Shown: piece by piece, positions 22,221 to 34,321 of the stretch
Numbering within the stretch: the first letter of the stretch is position 1
Layout of the letters: each line of letters begins with the position of its first letter
From: Diorhabda sublineata
Lineage: Eukaryota > Arthropoda > Insecta > Coleoptera > Chrysomelidae
Assembly: GCF_026230105.1 (NCBI RefSeq)
Contig: NC_079484.1
Location: 10,307,805-10,371,804, forward strand
DNA: 64,000 nt
Direction of reading: 5' to 3'
The notes under the pieces: generated by a model
Told to the model about the DNA's origin: nothing
The model's database searches: none
What the model saw: only the letters and a program-made list of their open reading frames with translations
Program-made: the position numbers and the translations under genes

Positions 22221-22292
22221 TTAGGTTACGTTGGTTTAGTTTAGGTGAAGTTAGGTTACGTTACGTTACGTCAAGTTAGTTAGGTTAGGTTT
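22221..22292 (+). repeat. degenerate TTAGG/TTACG tract
   Basis: It is made of TTAGGTTACG, TTAGGTGAAG and TTAGTTAGGTTAGG units. It resembles the insect telomeric unit TTAGG but is interrupted and short, so it is an interstitial or coincidental tract, not a telomere. Confidence 0.55.
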
Positions 22293-23579
22293 ATATTTAG
22301 TAAATTGAAGCTGCGATGAATTGTCTCCAATTAATTGGCGAGCCATACAATGCTGTACAATGAATTCTCGTAGATTCGAATATTGATATCAAGTGTGAGA
22401 AAAATATGAAAGAATATGTCAGGCAACTGATGTGGTGAATTAGATGACGGAATTAGTATATATAAATTTTGAATGAAATGTGACACATATGTAATTATTT
22501 CTTATAGTTAAATTTGAAGGTAATTCGGTCCCTAAGTAATCGATGAAGAGACACACAGTTTATATCGATTATTCAAACTTTCGTTATGTTAAAAATCTAC
22601 ATACCTCTTGATATTTCATGACATCCTTTATAATATGAATATTTAGACAATATCACAAGGGCATTGTTGGTATCAGAATGCAGTTCAAATGAAAAATGTT
22701 TATTGATGAAAACGTAATTCCAAGTAGCTTATTTTCACTCTTTAACCTAATTTCCTGTTTTTAATCTAATTATGAATTCAATATTTGGAATAAAACAAAA
22801 TTACCTCATACGAAATAAATTAATTAAAGGTTAAATTGATTTCGACACCATCATGAAGGTAAGCCATATTACCTTTAAAAATTTCCGGACCTTAGAGAAT
22901 AGGATGTAATCTCAAAAGAAATTGAACTTAACCATACACTGCTAAAACAGTCACCACTTAAATCACTACCGTGGGAAAAAATAAGAAAAGCGAAGTTTTT
23001 TGATTTAATATTTTCCAACAGACTTAGTTATTTCCTGATGTATATAACGCTGTTATCGTATTATGCAATTTTCTAACTTAACAAAACCAAGTGAAAGTAG
23101 AATCGATTTATCTACCTTTATTTCTGTTTAGAGTTGCATAAATCGACGTAGAATTCAGCTGGTGAACTAGTAACGAACTCGCGAAACGCACAGCGAACTA
23201 CCTCAATAAGATTCACTTTTCAACTAAATTAAATCGCGATGTCTTGGATTGTCGTGGACAAGTCCGTGCGTGTGGGGGGATTTTGGGGAGTTGATAATAA
23301 TAATATGTTTTTAGAATGATCTCCAATGTTTCTTATGAAAGTAAGGATTTTATTGTCCAATAACTGAAAAATAAGAGTAATGAAATTGAAATTTCCAACA
23401 TATTTAGCCACAAAATTACAAAAATCAATAGGTTTTTTTTTAATACTTTGCTTATAATCCTAACCATTTAGGTTGTGGCACGAGTACGATTTCCGTGGCG
23501 ACTGGATCACTTCGTTTTCGAGATATCGATACTTGAAAATGGAAAAATTTATTTTTATTTAATATTTGTATATATCAAC

Positions 23580-23642
23580 TTAACCTGACTTAATCTAACC
23601 TAATCTAACCTAACCTAACTTAACCTAACCTAACCTAACCTT
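23580..23642 (-). repeat. interstitial CCTAA (TTAGG) tract
   Basis: About twelve CCTAA-like units, some with T or G variants, end sharply in three consecutive CCTAA units plus CC before TTCTCG. On the minus strand this is TTAGG, the ancestral insect telomere repeat. Length and degeneracy indicate an internal relic or satellite-like expansion. Confidence 0.65.
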
Positions 23643-25419
23643 CTCGTGGTGCACTTTGAGTGCAAAAAGTTCAAAAATCGTAAATTTTTTACAGCCAAAA
23701 TTGTCTAAAAAAATTTTCTTCATGTGAGGATTATTTTAGTTTTAATTTATTATTATATTTTTTTTATTTTATAAATAATGAAAACAACCCACAATTCTTT
23801 ATGAAAAACATCAAATTATTCATATATTTATCTTATGTTGAGTTATATTCATCACAGAGTAATGAAAGTTATCAAAAGTGGCTCATTTTGCAAAAAAAAT
23901 CTGTTTTTTTTTTATATAATTTTGGAGTATAAGTCTGGCGCCACGGAAAGCGTACTCTCCCCACGGTTGCGAGTATATTTTACATTGGATCACATTCTTT
24001 CACCAACATATAGTAGATTGCTAGAATAACTAAGGGTCAATTCTATATCATTGTATTCATATCGAGTGAATTTTAATCTGGACTACGAACAAAACGAAAG
24101 AATCGTATCATTCTAGATTTCAAGACGTCGCAAGCGTCTTCGGCCAAACTTACTTCAGTCCTTCTCTTCAGTATAAAAGAAAAACGTCTTGCTCATTCGT
24201 CTAAAAATAATTTATCATGTTTTCCATTTATTACCACCAAAAAATGAACCAACAGGGTTTCTATTTAAGTTATGAGATATGTTCTTATTTTTTCTGATTT
24301 TGAATAGTTTGTTGGAGAAATAACCTTTAATCTATTTTGATGAACAATATATTTTTCTAGCAGGTAACTAACGGTAAGTCCATGGATAGAACAACGAATT
24401 AACGATATTTATTTTTATCCACGTGTGTTTTCATTCAATTTCAGTTACATTCCCTCTTTTGTGTGCGAAACAAATATTACATAGATCTTTTTTCGTTGAA
24501 AGTGTGAAAGGTTATGCTTTTTTTATTATCCTATAAAATATAGTTCAGTTAACGGGTTTACATCCATTAAAAAATTCATTGACCTAAGCTCTGTGAGAAT
24601 CTTGTGAAACTTTGATAAATATCTTCAAGTTACTTGTAGAATTTCTTCTACAATGAAATCCAGTTTGTGATTGTTTGAAAAATTCCACATTGAACCTTTT
24701 GTTGACCTCACTTCGTAAATAAATATTATTTGTGAAAGTCCCTGAAATTTGGTTTGAACGGTTTTATATGCAATGTCCAAGATATTAATAACATTTTGCT
24801 GCAACCTTGAAGCCTATCCTACCCGTTGTTCAAAAGTTTCTTCTCTTTTGGAAACCTCTTTCCCTTTTTTTACAAACAGTTTTCTACATACATAGGATTG
24901 TATAAAACTTTTTAATCAACTTAATTCATGGTTTGTTCGTTGTTTATACTTAATCGTGAATCCTCATCAAAAGTCGAGGATGTTAAAAATCTAGACAAAT
25001 TGCAAATGGATTTCATTTTTGGATTTTACGAAATTGTGTTTAAATCTTTGTCTATATCCTCAATTTCTTAGTTTCCTGTGCATTTCATTAGGTAGGTTTC
25101 TTTTTTAAGAAAACTCTAGTTCCGGTATTTTGGTGTTACTTTCATGACTGTCAGGTTCATTCCTCATTGACAATTTGTGATATCATCTTTCTGTGATATG
25201 CCAAATTATAAGACTGTATTAACATGGAAGAATATCGGATGAGTCGGTAAAATATAATCTGATTTAGATCATAAATTATTTGAAAAAATCGTTATGAACC
25301 GGTGGCATTCTTTTTCGGCCAAGTTGTTACAATATTCATCATAATTTGGAATATATATTTCACAATATTCGCTTCTTCCAGTGATATGAGATTTGTTATT
25401 TAAGTTTTGAGATTGACGA

Positions 25420-26385
25420 ATAAATATTCTCTATCAAGATCAATACACTTTTACATGCGTTTATACAAATTCTCAAAGCATTTTCTCCAGTCCGATTGAG
25501 GTCCTCCAAACATAGAATTTGGACTCATCATCCGCTTCTTCGGGTGTAGGAAAACCTTAACCTCGCAATTTGTTTTTGATCTGCGGGAATAAGAAGAAAT
25601 CATTGGGTGTCAAACAAGGACTGTACGGCGGATGATCCATCAATTCGATGTTTTGACTGATCAAAAATGTTTTTGTTTGAACTGATTTGCAAGTGCTCGC
25701 ATTGTCGTGGTGGAGAATGATTCGTCTTCTGCGATTGGTTTTCCTGATTTTTTCGTCCATTTCTGGCAAAAATGCTGGTGAATAATTCAGACATGACCGT
25801 TCTAAGCTGCTCTAATGGAACGGTGGTGACATGTCCAATTATTTCAAAAAACCAGACGACCATTTGCTTCGAAGTGCTCCGTGTTCTCATCTTGGAAGAC
25901 CCCTACTGTCGATTGTTACTTAGTTTCGGGTTCATATGCATAGATCCAAGATTCGTCGACTGTCACGATCTGCTAAATCTCTTTTGAAACACTGCGATTG
26001 AATGTTTTCAGCATTTCTTTGTACGAATCGACACGAGCTTTATTTTGAGCTATTATCAAATGTTTTCTAGCACAACAGCTGATTTTGAACCACCATCAGG
26101 AAGTTCATCCTGTAGCGAAATTCGCCTATGATTGAATTCGGAAAACCAGTGAAACATGGTGGTTTGAGATGGTGTTTAATCACCAAAAGTCCAGGCGAAT
26201 TGATGGGTACAGTGTTGTTGGTTTCATTTACGTTGAGAGTTGTAGAAAATCATAGCATAAACATGTTGCCGATTTAATTCCAATTTTTGATCCAGATTAA
26301 TATTCTCAGATAAAATAACGCAAATAGCATTTGTATGATAACACGATCTGAGTACGTTTACCATCAAACATGTCAAACTTTATGA
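25420..26385 (-). pseudogene. mariner (DD34D) transposase, near full-span relic
   Basis: From about 26385 downward: MLFALFYLRI, VNETNNTVPINSPGLL, HHLKPPCFTGFPNSIIGEFR (the HTH head), then AQNKARVDSYKEML, VTVDESWIYAYEPETK (first catalytic Asp), RSTSKQMVVWFFEIIGHVTT, RRIILHHDNAS (second Asp), LTPNDFFLFPQIKNKL (third Asp), and a C-terminus near 25430. A linker segment between the two halves seems deleted, and the frame changes several times. The family's usual SPDLAP appears here as SPCLTP. It would excise and insert DNA at TA sites if intact, but this copy is inactive. It is the best preserved of three related mariner copies in the window. Confidence 0.85.
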
Positions 26386-28108
26386 TGGGAATGTGAAACT
26401 TGAGTAGCAACAGCTGCAGTGGTTGCAGAAAATAAGATAAGTATCAGTTTTTTTGTTAGAAAACTTTTATAAGATATCAATTTTTCCTGAAAAAATATTT
26501 GGAAAATCATCAGTATTTTCATCATAGTTTTTTATCATAAAATTATATCTTTTTTAACTCTTTACATCAAATTTGATTATGTGTTTTCTTTTTCTACTGC
26601 TATTACGTAACAATGATGAAATTTTCTTTCCTCTAAGATGAAAAATAATACTTTTCTCATAATTCCCTTTTGAAGGTATCATAGGCAACTTCTTCTATTT
26701 CGAGTATCCAAGAATAATGTGGCATTCAACAGCCAGGGCGAATTTCCCAACCTAGAATAATAATATAAAATTATAGGAAAACAAATTATTTGGAAAATGA
26801 AAACTCCTCAAACTGAGTAATGTACGATGTTTACCGATGTTACACATCAGGTTGATAAACAGTCTAAGACTTGAAAATTTCCAATTATTATTTTAATCCA
26901 ACATATATGTACCAAAAACCACTCACTGCTTCACAATAATAGATAATGCTCTCTTATTAGTAGTTTCTCGTTTCATACTAAGGCTGGTGAATTACGAGGT
27001 TTTAGAAACAAGTTTAACCCCTGTATTGATGTTGGAGGATCCTGAAACTGCATTTTTTGAATGCATTAACATTTTCTAGAGATATGATGTTTTATAATAC
27101 GATTTAAAAAGGTTGGTGAAAACAAGTTTTGCCGCGATATTAACATTCTTATATAATTGCCAAATGAAATTATGGGTGATGGAGACTATATATGATAAGA
27201 TGTGAGTATTTGAGGCATCTTGAGTCGTGAAATGCGAAAACTTTCTCATATTTTTCATTGTTTCAATTTTCTACCTCGATATGTCGATTTATAACATCGA
27301 TTAATGAATCCTTTATCTAGTGAACAGTTATTCAATAATGATCATACAATTGATTGGTACTTCTCTTCTTATAGGTATGAAAACCTCCGTAGTCCGTAGT
27401 CGTTGAGGGTTAGATTTAGAGAATATGATGAGTGCGGAAGCTAGTTGGAGATCAATTCATTAAATTTGATATTAGTTTTCATGACTAATGACATGAAGTA
27501 TTGTTTTGTTGAACAAGAGTTCGTTACTTTGTTATTTATTTTTTCAGTTGGTTCAATACTGTACACTAATAGTACATAGTGGATGATCCACATAGTATGT
27601 TTATATCAAAATACCGAAGCCATAACCTTGTCAGTAGATTGTTCCATTTTTGATCTACACAAACGCCTTTCTTTGGGACACCTGTTCGTGTCACGTCATT
27701 CGGACGTGGAGTAGTGAATGCACGTTTCAACTATAGTTACATATCGATGTAAACAATAATTTAAATCTTGTCTAAATAACGCTCTGAATCATCAATTCGT
27801 AGTTGTGTTTGTTCAAACGTGAGTATTTGAAAGATTCTTTCTTATTCTCAAATATTCTTCTAAGACGGCATATGTCAATCTTGTGATGGCTACTATGCTT
27901 GTACCACCATTAACCTACTAAACCGTCAAATAATGGTTGATTTTTATAAAAAAAAGTCACTGCAATATTTTTCAAACCAATCATTTAACTAGACTTTTTT
28001 CTCAGAATGCTTAATCAACGTACTGAATTATAATTTTTTCATTGCTTGAAAAACTAGGACGTTGTACACTTTCAATAATAAGAAACATTAAAACGTATAG
28101 AGTAAGCT

Positions 28109-28140
28109 CACAATTTGATAACTGTCGCTATCAAATTGTG
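28109..28140. repeat. 12-bp perfect hairpin
   Basis: CACAATTTGATA, an 8-base loop ACTGTCGC, then TATCAAATTGTG. No flanking gene gives it a role. Confidence 0.7.
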
Positions 28141-29798
28141 CGCAAAATAGAACTTCAAAGGAAAAATATAAAACTAATATTTATCTATGTGTTAAGTAGT
28201 TCTAGGAAGATGTTTAAGCCTGAAAAGCATGTTTTGTTTCGACAGAATCAGGATTTGATGTAGGTTCAGGTCGCTTCTTGTATGAAAAGGCAATGATGAG
28301 ATTATTTTGGTTACTAAAATATTGAAGGACATTCACAAATGTTAATTAGATTTTATGAATATATTTTCATTTCTTAAATATCAAAATTTCCATAAAGCAA
28401 ATAAGCTATTTTATAAAGTAGCTTTGTGTCCTTTTACGTTACCAGAAAAACGCCTAAAAAGTTATTTAAAGCCGTTTATACCGATAAAAATTGCTTTCGA
28501 ATAGAATAGAGTACTTTGAAAGTAATTTTCATGATACATCACTTTCAATATGATTTATCAGGCTACGTTTCACTTAAAATCCATACTACCCACAACTCTG
28601 ACTGTGGAAATTCCTATCGCACGTAAAAAATCCGAGAGTGTTGTAGGGAAAAGTCAAAGGTGAACCCTATATATTTAACACTGTAGGCTTAAAAAAAGGC
28701 TACTGAATACATGCAGTTTGGAATAATTATTTCTCCATCGATTGGGCTAAAATTTGGTTAAAAATTGAAGGGTTTCTTTCTTGGTGTTTGAATTGATCCC
28801 ACGTTTGGATGACTCCTATCCATCAATATTTTTTATGGTCGAAATGTGTTACAATATTTGTGTATGTGGTAAGCACCCTTAAAAATCCGATAGGGATTAA
28901 AGGTCTGTAGTCTTGAAGCATGTGAAGTTAATTGTGCTTTAAATGGAAGTTAACATACATTGTCTATTCTGCTATTCAATACAGTTTTGACTCAAGTTTA
29001 CCATTCTATAAAACTAGAAATACTGAAATAATTGCTGGAAAATCAAGTATTTCTTGTTAGGATTTTGAAATAAAAACATGTTATGTCTAAATTAAATACA
29101 ACTACCCTATGTCAATTAGATTTGACGACGTCTTATGCTATAGTTAAGGTGTGTATCAGCTGGACGGTCATGATAATGATGATGTCGTCGTAGGTCAAGT
29201 TCTTTGTTCTCTTTTCTTCTCGTAGGTATAAATCGTAAAAATAAATACCAAATGTTAATAGATCTTGGACGAGAACAAGTCCACTGCATTAATTTCAATT
29301 TAAAATACTGGATAAACCTAACGGCATACTGTAATTTTTATTTTTACCTTCATCGAATACTTTTAACGTGGGAACGTAGTCAGCGATCAGTTTTAAATTA
29401 CTTGATTATTACTGATTCAATATATAAATTGAAAGTTGCAACATAGTTTCTTCATTTTTAGTACATACACTGCTGCTCAATAGAATAGTTCTTCAACTTT
29501 ATCACTATTCAAGATAAATTTAGGAAAATAATGAAGTATTCAGTTACATTGAACTATTAAAAGGTGTGATCAAAGCTAAACTTGTTCTGTGTTTTCTTTT
29601 CTTTTGGAAATATGTTCTTGATTCAATGTAATTGAACATTGAAAAAATCAACAACAAAATTCATTTAGATATTTGAAGACTTCTTATATTGTTCTATTGG
29701 AGATGTAATAATGCATATTTCCTTCTCTATTCGATATTAATTCAAAAGTACGATATGGGAGGAGATGTACAGATTCTACATTCTACAAAATAGTTATT

Positions 29799-29899
29799 TA
29801 TGCAACAAGTGCAAAAAGTAAGAGTTTATTGCACGGCCATTAGGCCGAGTTTGACAACGTTGAGTACATTAAACACTTACTTTTTGCACCAGTTGCATA
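29799..29899. repeat. 101-bp inverted repeat, MITE-like
   Basis: TATGCAACAAGTGCAAAAAG at the left is matched inversely by CTTTTTGCACCAGTTGCATA at the right. The centre holds a GGCC-ATTA-GGCC hairpin. It looks like a very short fold-back element. Confidence 0.7.
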
Positions 29900-30175
29900 T
29901 TTTTCCTACGTTCCTGGAAAACAGTATGTGTAGGAAAGTGAAAAGCGTAATTTAAGAGCAAAAATATTTAATATTCAATTAAAACCATCCGTTAATATTG
30001 AGAAAGTTGGAAACTAGTAATTAGGAACAATTTAACTCAAAAATTATTTGTACCATTAATATTAAAAGTAAATGTTCAATTTCTGCAATTTTCAATACTA
30101 ATATATTCCCATAGTAGATACCTCACTTACCATTTACAATAAACACGAATCGAAATTCTGCATAAAAAATCCTTT

Positions 30176-30995
30176 GACCTAATACTCTATACGGATGCCT
30201 CCAAAGCTGAATCCGGTGTGGGTTGCGCAGTCACTACAAACCGCTTACCCTCGACGTGTAGTGTTTACACTGGTGAACTATACAGTATTCTTAAGGCTTT
30301 CAAATATATTTCTCCTCCCCATAAACATATCTCCATATGTACTGACTTATTTTCATCCATAGTCAATTACAACCAATAGTCCAAGACATTCATAACATCT
30401 ACCAAACTCTCATTGCTCTTGACAGTCTCTCTCATCTGGCTTCCATCGCACACTGGAGTTGCTGGAAACGAATGTGCCGATCGGCATGCCAAAGAAGCCA
30501 CAAAGAATCATCCTGAAGTTCCAGTTCAGCTGGCCAATGATCTGAAGATTAATTTCAAACATCTTATTAAAAAATCTTGGCGCGATGCATAACATCCACC
30601 CATCTACTTCTCACATTTCTCTAAACATTTTAAATAGAAAAGCTTTGACAATAAGAAGACTTCGCATCAACCACACGAAACTTACTCACGGCTATTTGAT
30701 GTCGACAGGAAGTCGTCCAGTCTGCCAAAGTTGTCAAGTTCCTGTGTTTGTTAAGCACATCCTCACCGACTGCAGAGAATACTCTATCGCATACCAGCAG
30801 TTTGATATGAAAACCAACCTTCAGGAGACACTGGAAATGAGGAAAATCGTGGAGTTTCTTGAAACCACCAAGCTGTATAAGAAAATATAAATAATTTACG
30901 TATTGTAATAGATTTTGTAACAGTCCTGTATTTAACTTATGATTGTTTTTGTGTGCCAATGACCAGTGCTGTCGAGACTTCTTCAACCTCACCTG
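30176..30995 (+). pseudogene. LINE 3' part with RNase H domain (I/Loa/jockey group)
   Basis: The plus strand reads LYTDASKAESGVGCAVTT (RNase H first Asp), YTGELYSILKAF (Glu), ICTDLFSSI (Asp), a stop and frame change, then IWLPSHTGVAGNECADRHAK (final Asp). Next are the LNRKALTIRRLRINHTKL-like helix and the Cys/His cluster CQSCQVP with VKHILTDCREY. The coding part ends in TAA at 30888-30890. A 3' untranslated stretch runs to about 30995, where sequence of the minus-strand recombinase relic begins. RNase H degrades RNA in RNA-DNA hybrids during LINE replication. The polymerase domain is missing, as expected for a 5'-truncated insertion. Confidence 0.8.
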
Positions 30996-31588
30996 TAATG
31001 ACAAAATTTCGTTCCTTGTAATTTTTTGAATGTGGCACTTTTACAATAAATATTGAACCTACTTCTTCTATGTCTTCAATATTAAATTTTTGGAGCTCAT
31101 CTCTACGACATGTCCCTATTGCAGCGACCTACAGCAAGTAATTTCAAAATGTCTTACAAAAGCTAAACAATAATTACTGACTTACTTTTTTAATCAAATA
31201 CTGGGAATTCGGAGCTTTTTCTAGAAATTGAAATAAATGTCTCTCCTATTAAATATTTTTAACTTTTTTTGACCGAAATGTTGCAGACCTCCGTTTCATA
31301 AATGCCATTAATTTTTTGTAATTTTTAATATTAATATTTTCTTTTGTAGAAAGGCCAGCTTTCACCATTGAGTACTCAGACCAAAGTAATGAGGGTTTGA
31401 TATCTTTCGATCTTTTTGAAAAATATGCATGAAGCACTTTTTATGTGTTGTATTCACAACTTTTTTATCTAAGCACTACTCTTCAAAATGATTATAACGA
31501 ATTTCATATAGTTTTTTGATGTACTAGTTGTATTTACTATTTCACTAACTTTTGGTGGGGTCCCAACAAATTCTTCTTCATCACTCAT
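30996..31588 (-). pseudogene. tyrosine-recombinase (Crypton-like) relic with a 57-nt intron
   Basis: An ATG at 31586-31588 starts MSDEEEFVGTPPKVSEIV, followed by stops and slips. The frame at 31437..31249 then reads LHAYFSKRSKDIKPSLLWSE and NIKNYKKLMAFMKRR, the helical core-binding domain. Past a double stop, FQFLEKAPNSQYLIKK meets GTAAGT, and a 57-nt intron (31129..31185) ends in TAG. The next exon starts VAAIGTCRRDELQKFNIEDI and runs through IVKVPHSKNYKERNFVITGE. CRRDEL matches the region of the first catalytic Arg of tyrosine recombinases. The other active-site residues, including the nucleophilic Tyr, would lie beyond 30996, where LINE sequence takes over. The family would recombine DNA by strand exchange; this copy cannot. 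Assignment to a Crypton-like group is from memory of insect homologues. Confidence 0.6.
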
Positions 31589-31848
31589 CTAGTTTTCCAA
31601 TAAAATTTTTTCACTTTGTTTAATTGTCAAAATGAATTTTTGACTGATATTTCTAGAACTGCATTATCCAAACATGTGATTTTCGGTTTAGAAGTATTGT
31701 TAACATTTTTGAACAAAGAAATGGGAGCTAGTTCACTGGTATCATATTATCATAATATTAAATTCTTTCTCGCACCAATATACTACCATCACAGCTATGC
31801 AGAGGGCTTAGGTAACGTTCTTCTTTTCATATACTGTGGAAATATTAA

Positions 31849-31975
31849 TGTAAAGTTTTTAGTATTCATTTATACTCTTTTTATTCGTGTTGTGAATTAA
31901 TAAACACTGTCTCTTGCGTTCTTAATATATTTACACATTATACAATATACTTAACTTATAATAATTTACTTTACG
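31849..31975 (-). repeat. partial 3' LTR
   Basis: This matches 32837 onward over about 125 bases, including an AATAAA on the minus strand and the terminal TTTACA. Confidence 0.65.
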
Positions 31976-31976
31976 C

Positions 31977-32792
31977 TTCTTCGGGTGCGGACGTCCAGTT
32001 GTGCGAAGTCGTCAGTTTCTTCAAGAGGTATCGTCTGTAGTACATCTAAGGCGTCTCCTCGCAGTGCAATGGTCAAGTTCACTGCTTTTTCTTTATCTGA
32101 CCAATTATTCACTCTAGCGGCTGCCTCAAACTGTTTAACGTAATTGGACCCAAGACGTCTTACCGTCGAACGTTGAGGCTTTGTCTCATGTAGAACTGTC
32201 GATCTCTTTTGTTTTGACTGGTGCTTGTATATTTCATGGGTCTTTATGTTCGATTTTCTTCTCTTCTATTGGAGTGTCTTTTGTTCTTGAATCTGCCAGC
32301 TTTTTCTCCAACTCCTTGATTTTCTCGTTCATCTGATTTTTCATCGTTGTCATCTCATTGTCGATATCTAATTTTAGAGACGACATTTTGTTTTCGACGA
32401 CAATGACAATGTTGGTTTTCAATGATAAAATTTCGGCAGAAATGTTGCTCTTCATGCTCGAAACCCTCTCGTCGATATAAGCCGTATATCGTTCCTCATA
32501 GTCGAAATATTTTCCTTCAAGGTGGAAATCTTCTCGACAATATTCACAGAAATTGAAATGTCGTCCTTCATGGTATTAATCTTCTCCTCCATATTGGTCG
32601 AATTATCATCCTTCTGATTCGAAATTGACGAGATTAAAGTGGAAGACTCGTCTTTGAATAGATAAGTTCCTGGATCAGAGTCACTTTGAGTCTTTCTACT
32701 AATTAGTTATTCTTATCGGACGTTTCCAGCTTGAGATTATCCATTTTAGCCTTCAGTTCTGTCACTTTCAGGTCACCAAGTCTTTTCACCAT
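31977..32792 (-). pseudogene. Ty3/gypsy-type gag relic with SAP-like head and coiled coil
   Basis: It starts MVKRLGDLKVTELKAKMDNL, resembling a SAP DNA-binding motif, followed by a stop and LVERLK. A long heptad-rich segment includes VENKMSSLKLDIDNEMTTMK and IKELEKKLADSR, a predicted coiled coil at about 32234..32455. The capsid-like region follows: SNYVKQFEAAARVNNWSDKE, then AVNLTIALRGDALDVLQTIP. This order is typical of insect gypsy-type Gag. Gag packages the element's RNA into particles. Several stops and frame shifts inactivate it. Confidence 0.65.
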
Positions 32793-32836
32793 GTTTATGT
32801 CACTATTTATTTACTATACCCCACACCTGACACCAA

Positions 32837-33000
32837 TGTAACGTTTTTTATATTTATTTACATTCTTTCTATTCGTGGGGTGAATTAATAAACACTGCTT
32901 CTTACGTTTTCAATTTATTTACACACTACACAATACACTTATAATAATTCACTTATAAATATCACTTAAACAATTACCTTTACTGATTCGTTGTTTTCAC
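32837..33000 (-). repeat. 5' LTR, outer edge undetermined
   Basis: The inner edge is TGTAACG at 32837 and pairs with the left repeat. Similarity can be followed to about 32970; beyond that the left copy is truncated, so the LTR may extend farther right. Confidence 0.55.
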
Positions 33001-33004
33001 TACG

Positions 33005-34315
33005 ACTATTTATTTAAAACTAATTAACTGCATTTACACAAATCGTTTATGTACCTAAATAAAATTCTATGAATCTCTAGTACAAAAAGAAACTAAAGAA
33101 ATGAATAATTGGACTTTCCTACAAATGATCTAGACAAAATACTCTAAATAAACCACCTGCTATAATAAAAAGTTCTAAAAAACATCAGTCATTTATAATA
33201 ATCAGATGAAAGGCGCTACGTGAATTCGCTGAATTTTATAATTCTATTATAGCTGCACAGGGCCGGCCTAAGGACCCATTTCGTATAATTTACGAATTAA
33301 ACCATTTTTACTTGTGGCACATGAGTTCGCTTGCGAACTAAATCATTTTTTTATGAGTAGCATTCAGAGACTTTTTTTATATTTTCAATATTTTTGAATA
33401 CTTAGCATTTAGAATTATGCGTTTTATTGTAGCGAGTCTAGGATCACTAGAATTGAAAGCATTCGAGCACATATAAAATATTTTTTAATCATGTATGTAT
33501 TGAAATTAGAATGACAAGAATTATAAATCCTTCAACTAAAAGGTAATTTACAAATTGAGGGTAGTAAATGATGCGTGAATATTACTAATGGAATAAACAT
33601 GTATTTGTGCCATTATAAGAGTTATGAAAATCTCTGGAAAATATCAACTCTGGAATTCATTTGTAGACACAGTGTAATTGAATGAGATCTTAAACCTGAA
33701 AAACTGAAAATGGAATTACTTATTTACATTATCGTCACATAAAGAAATTCCATCGCCAACTTACTGTGTCTTATAAACTACAAGGGTAGGTAGTGCATTG
33801 CGTACAATTTATCAGAAATTGATATTTATTTATATTTTTCGGTGAAATAGTTTCAATATGTTTTGTAATCAAGGGATTGTAATTATAATTTTATATTGTA
33901 TCTGGAAAAAAAGTATAGAAATAGATAGATAGATAAGTCGAACAAAATGTCAAGTGAATATTGTTTTAAGTGAACAAGAGAATCCTCCTTTGCATCTATG
34001 TCAAAGCGCAAATATCAGAAGACAGATTTTCTAAAGGGAAAGACGTCGTATTAATCATATCAATAAACTTTTGCACATTATCTACCAAAATACAATCCAA
34101 ATCGAATTGATCTCTGTGAAGGAATATTGCGGAGCACATTTATACTCAGATTACAGCCTAAATCTTTGAATTGAACCAGCATATCGTCTGGGAATTCTAC
34201 ATAGTTGTCAGTCTTACACTTTTCAATGATTGTAACACTGCTATAAAATATTTTCAAGCAAACCTCTAGCCATCATTCCTAAATCTAGTGGTGCCTCTTA
34301 TTAATAGATGTATTT
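33005..34315. other. AT-rich DNA, nothing recognised
   Basis: A short GATA run lies near 33922-33937. A GGGCCGGCC-containing patch lies at 33259-33275. Nothing is assigned. Confidence 0.35.
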
Positions 34316-34321
34316 AACAAA

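Larger units (their letters stand above)
21905..25410. other. long AT-rich stretch, only simple repeats recognised
   Basis: Apart from the two TTAGG/CCTAA-like tracts, I see no gene or transposon. Small open frames at 23229..23411 and 23835..24029 have no recognisable content. Confidence 0.4.
26390..30165. other. long AT-rich stretch without recognisable genes
   Basis: No coding or transposon homology was recognised. Structures noted are the hairpin at 28109..28140 and the inverted repeat at 29799..29899. Confidence 0.4.
31849..33000 (-). mobile_element. internally deleted LTR retrotransposon (gag only)
   Basis: Two direct repeats, beginning TGTAA at 31849 and at 32837 and sharing GAATTAATAAACACTG, flank a gag relic in minus orientation. 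A primer-binding-site-like stretch (TGGTGTCAGGTGTGG on the minus strand) adjoins the right repeat at 32821..32836, which fixes the orientation. No pol is present. The gag frame runs almost directly into the left repeat at 31976, so pol and the outer part of one LTR were lost. The outer limit of the right LTR is not determined. Confidence 0.7.

Noticed and set aside
22221..23642. A chromosome end marked by TTAGG repeats
   Set aside because: The tracts are short, degenerate, opposite in orientation and flanked by ordinary DNA on both sides.
31616..31900. 94-codon plus frame beside the recombinase relic
   Set aside because: It lacks an ATG at its start, runs into the LTR at 31849 and shows no family likeness.
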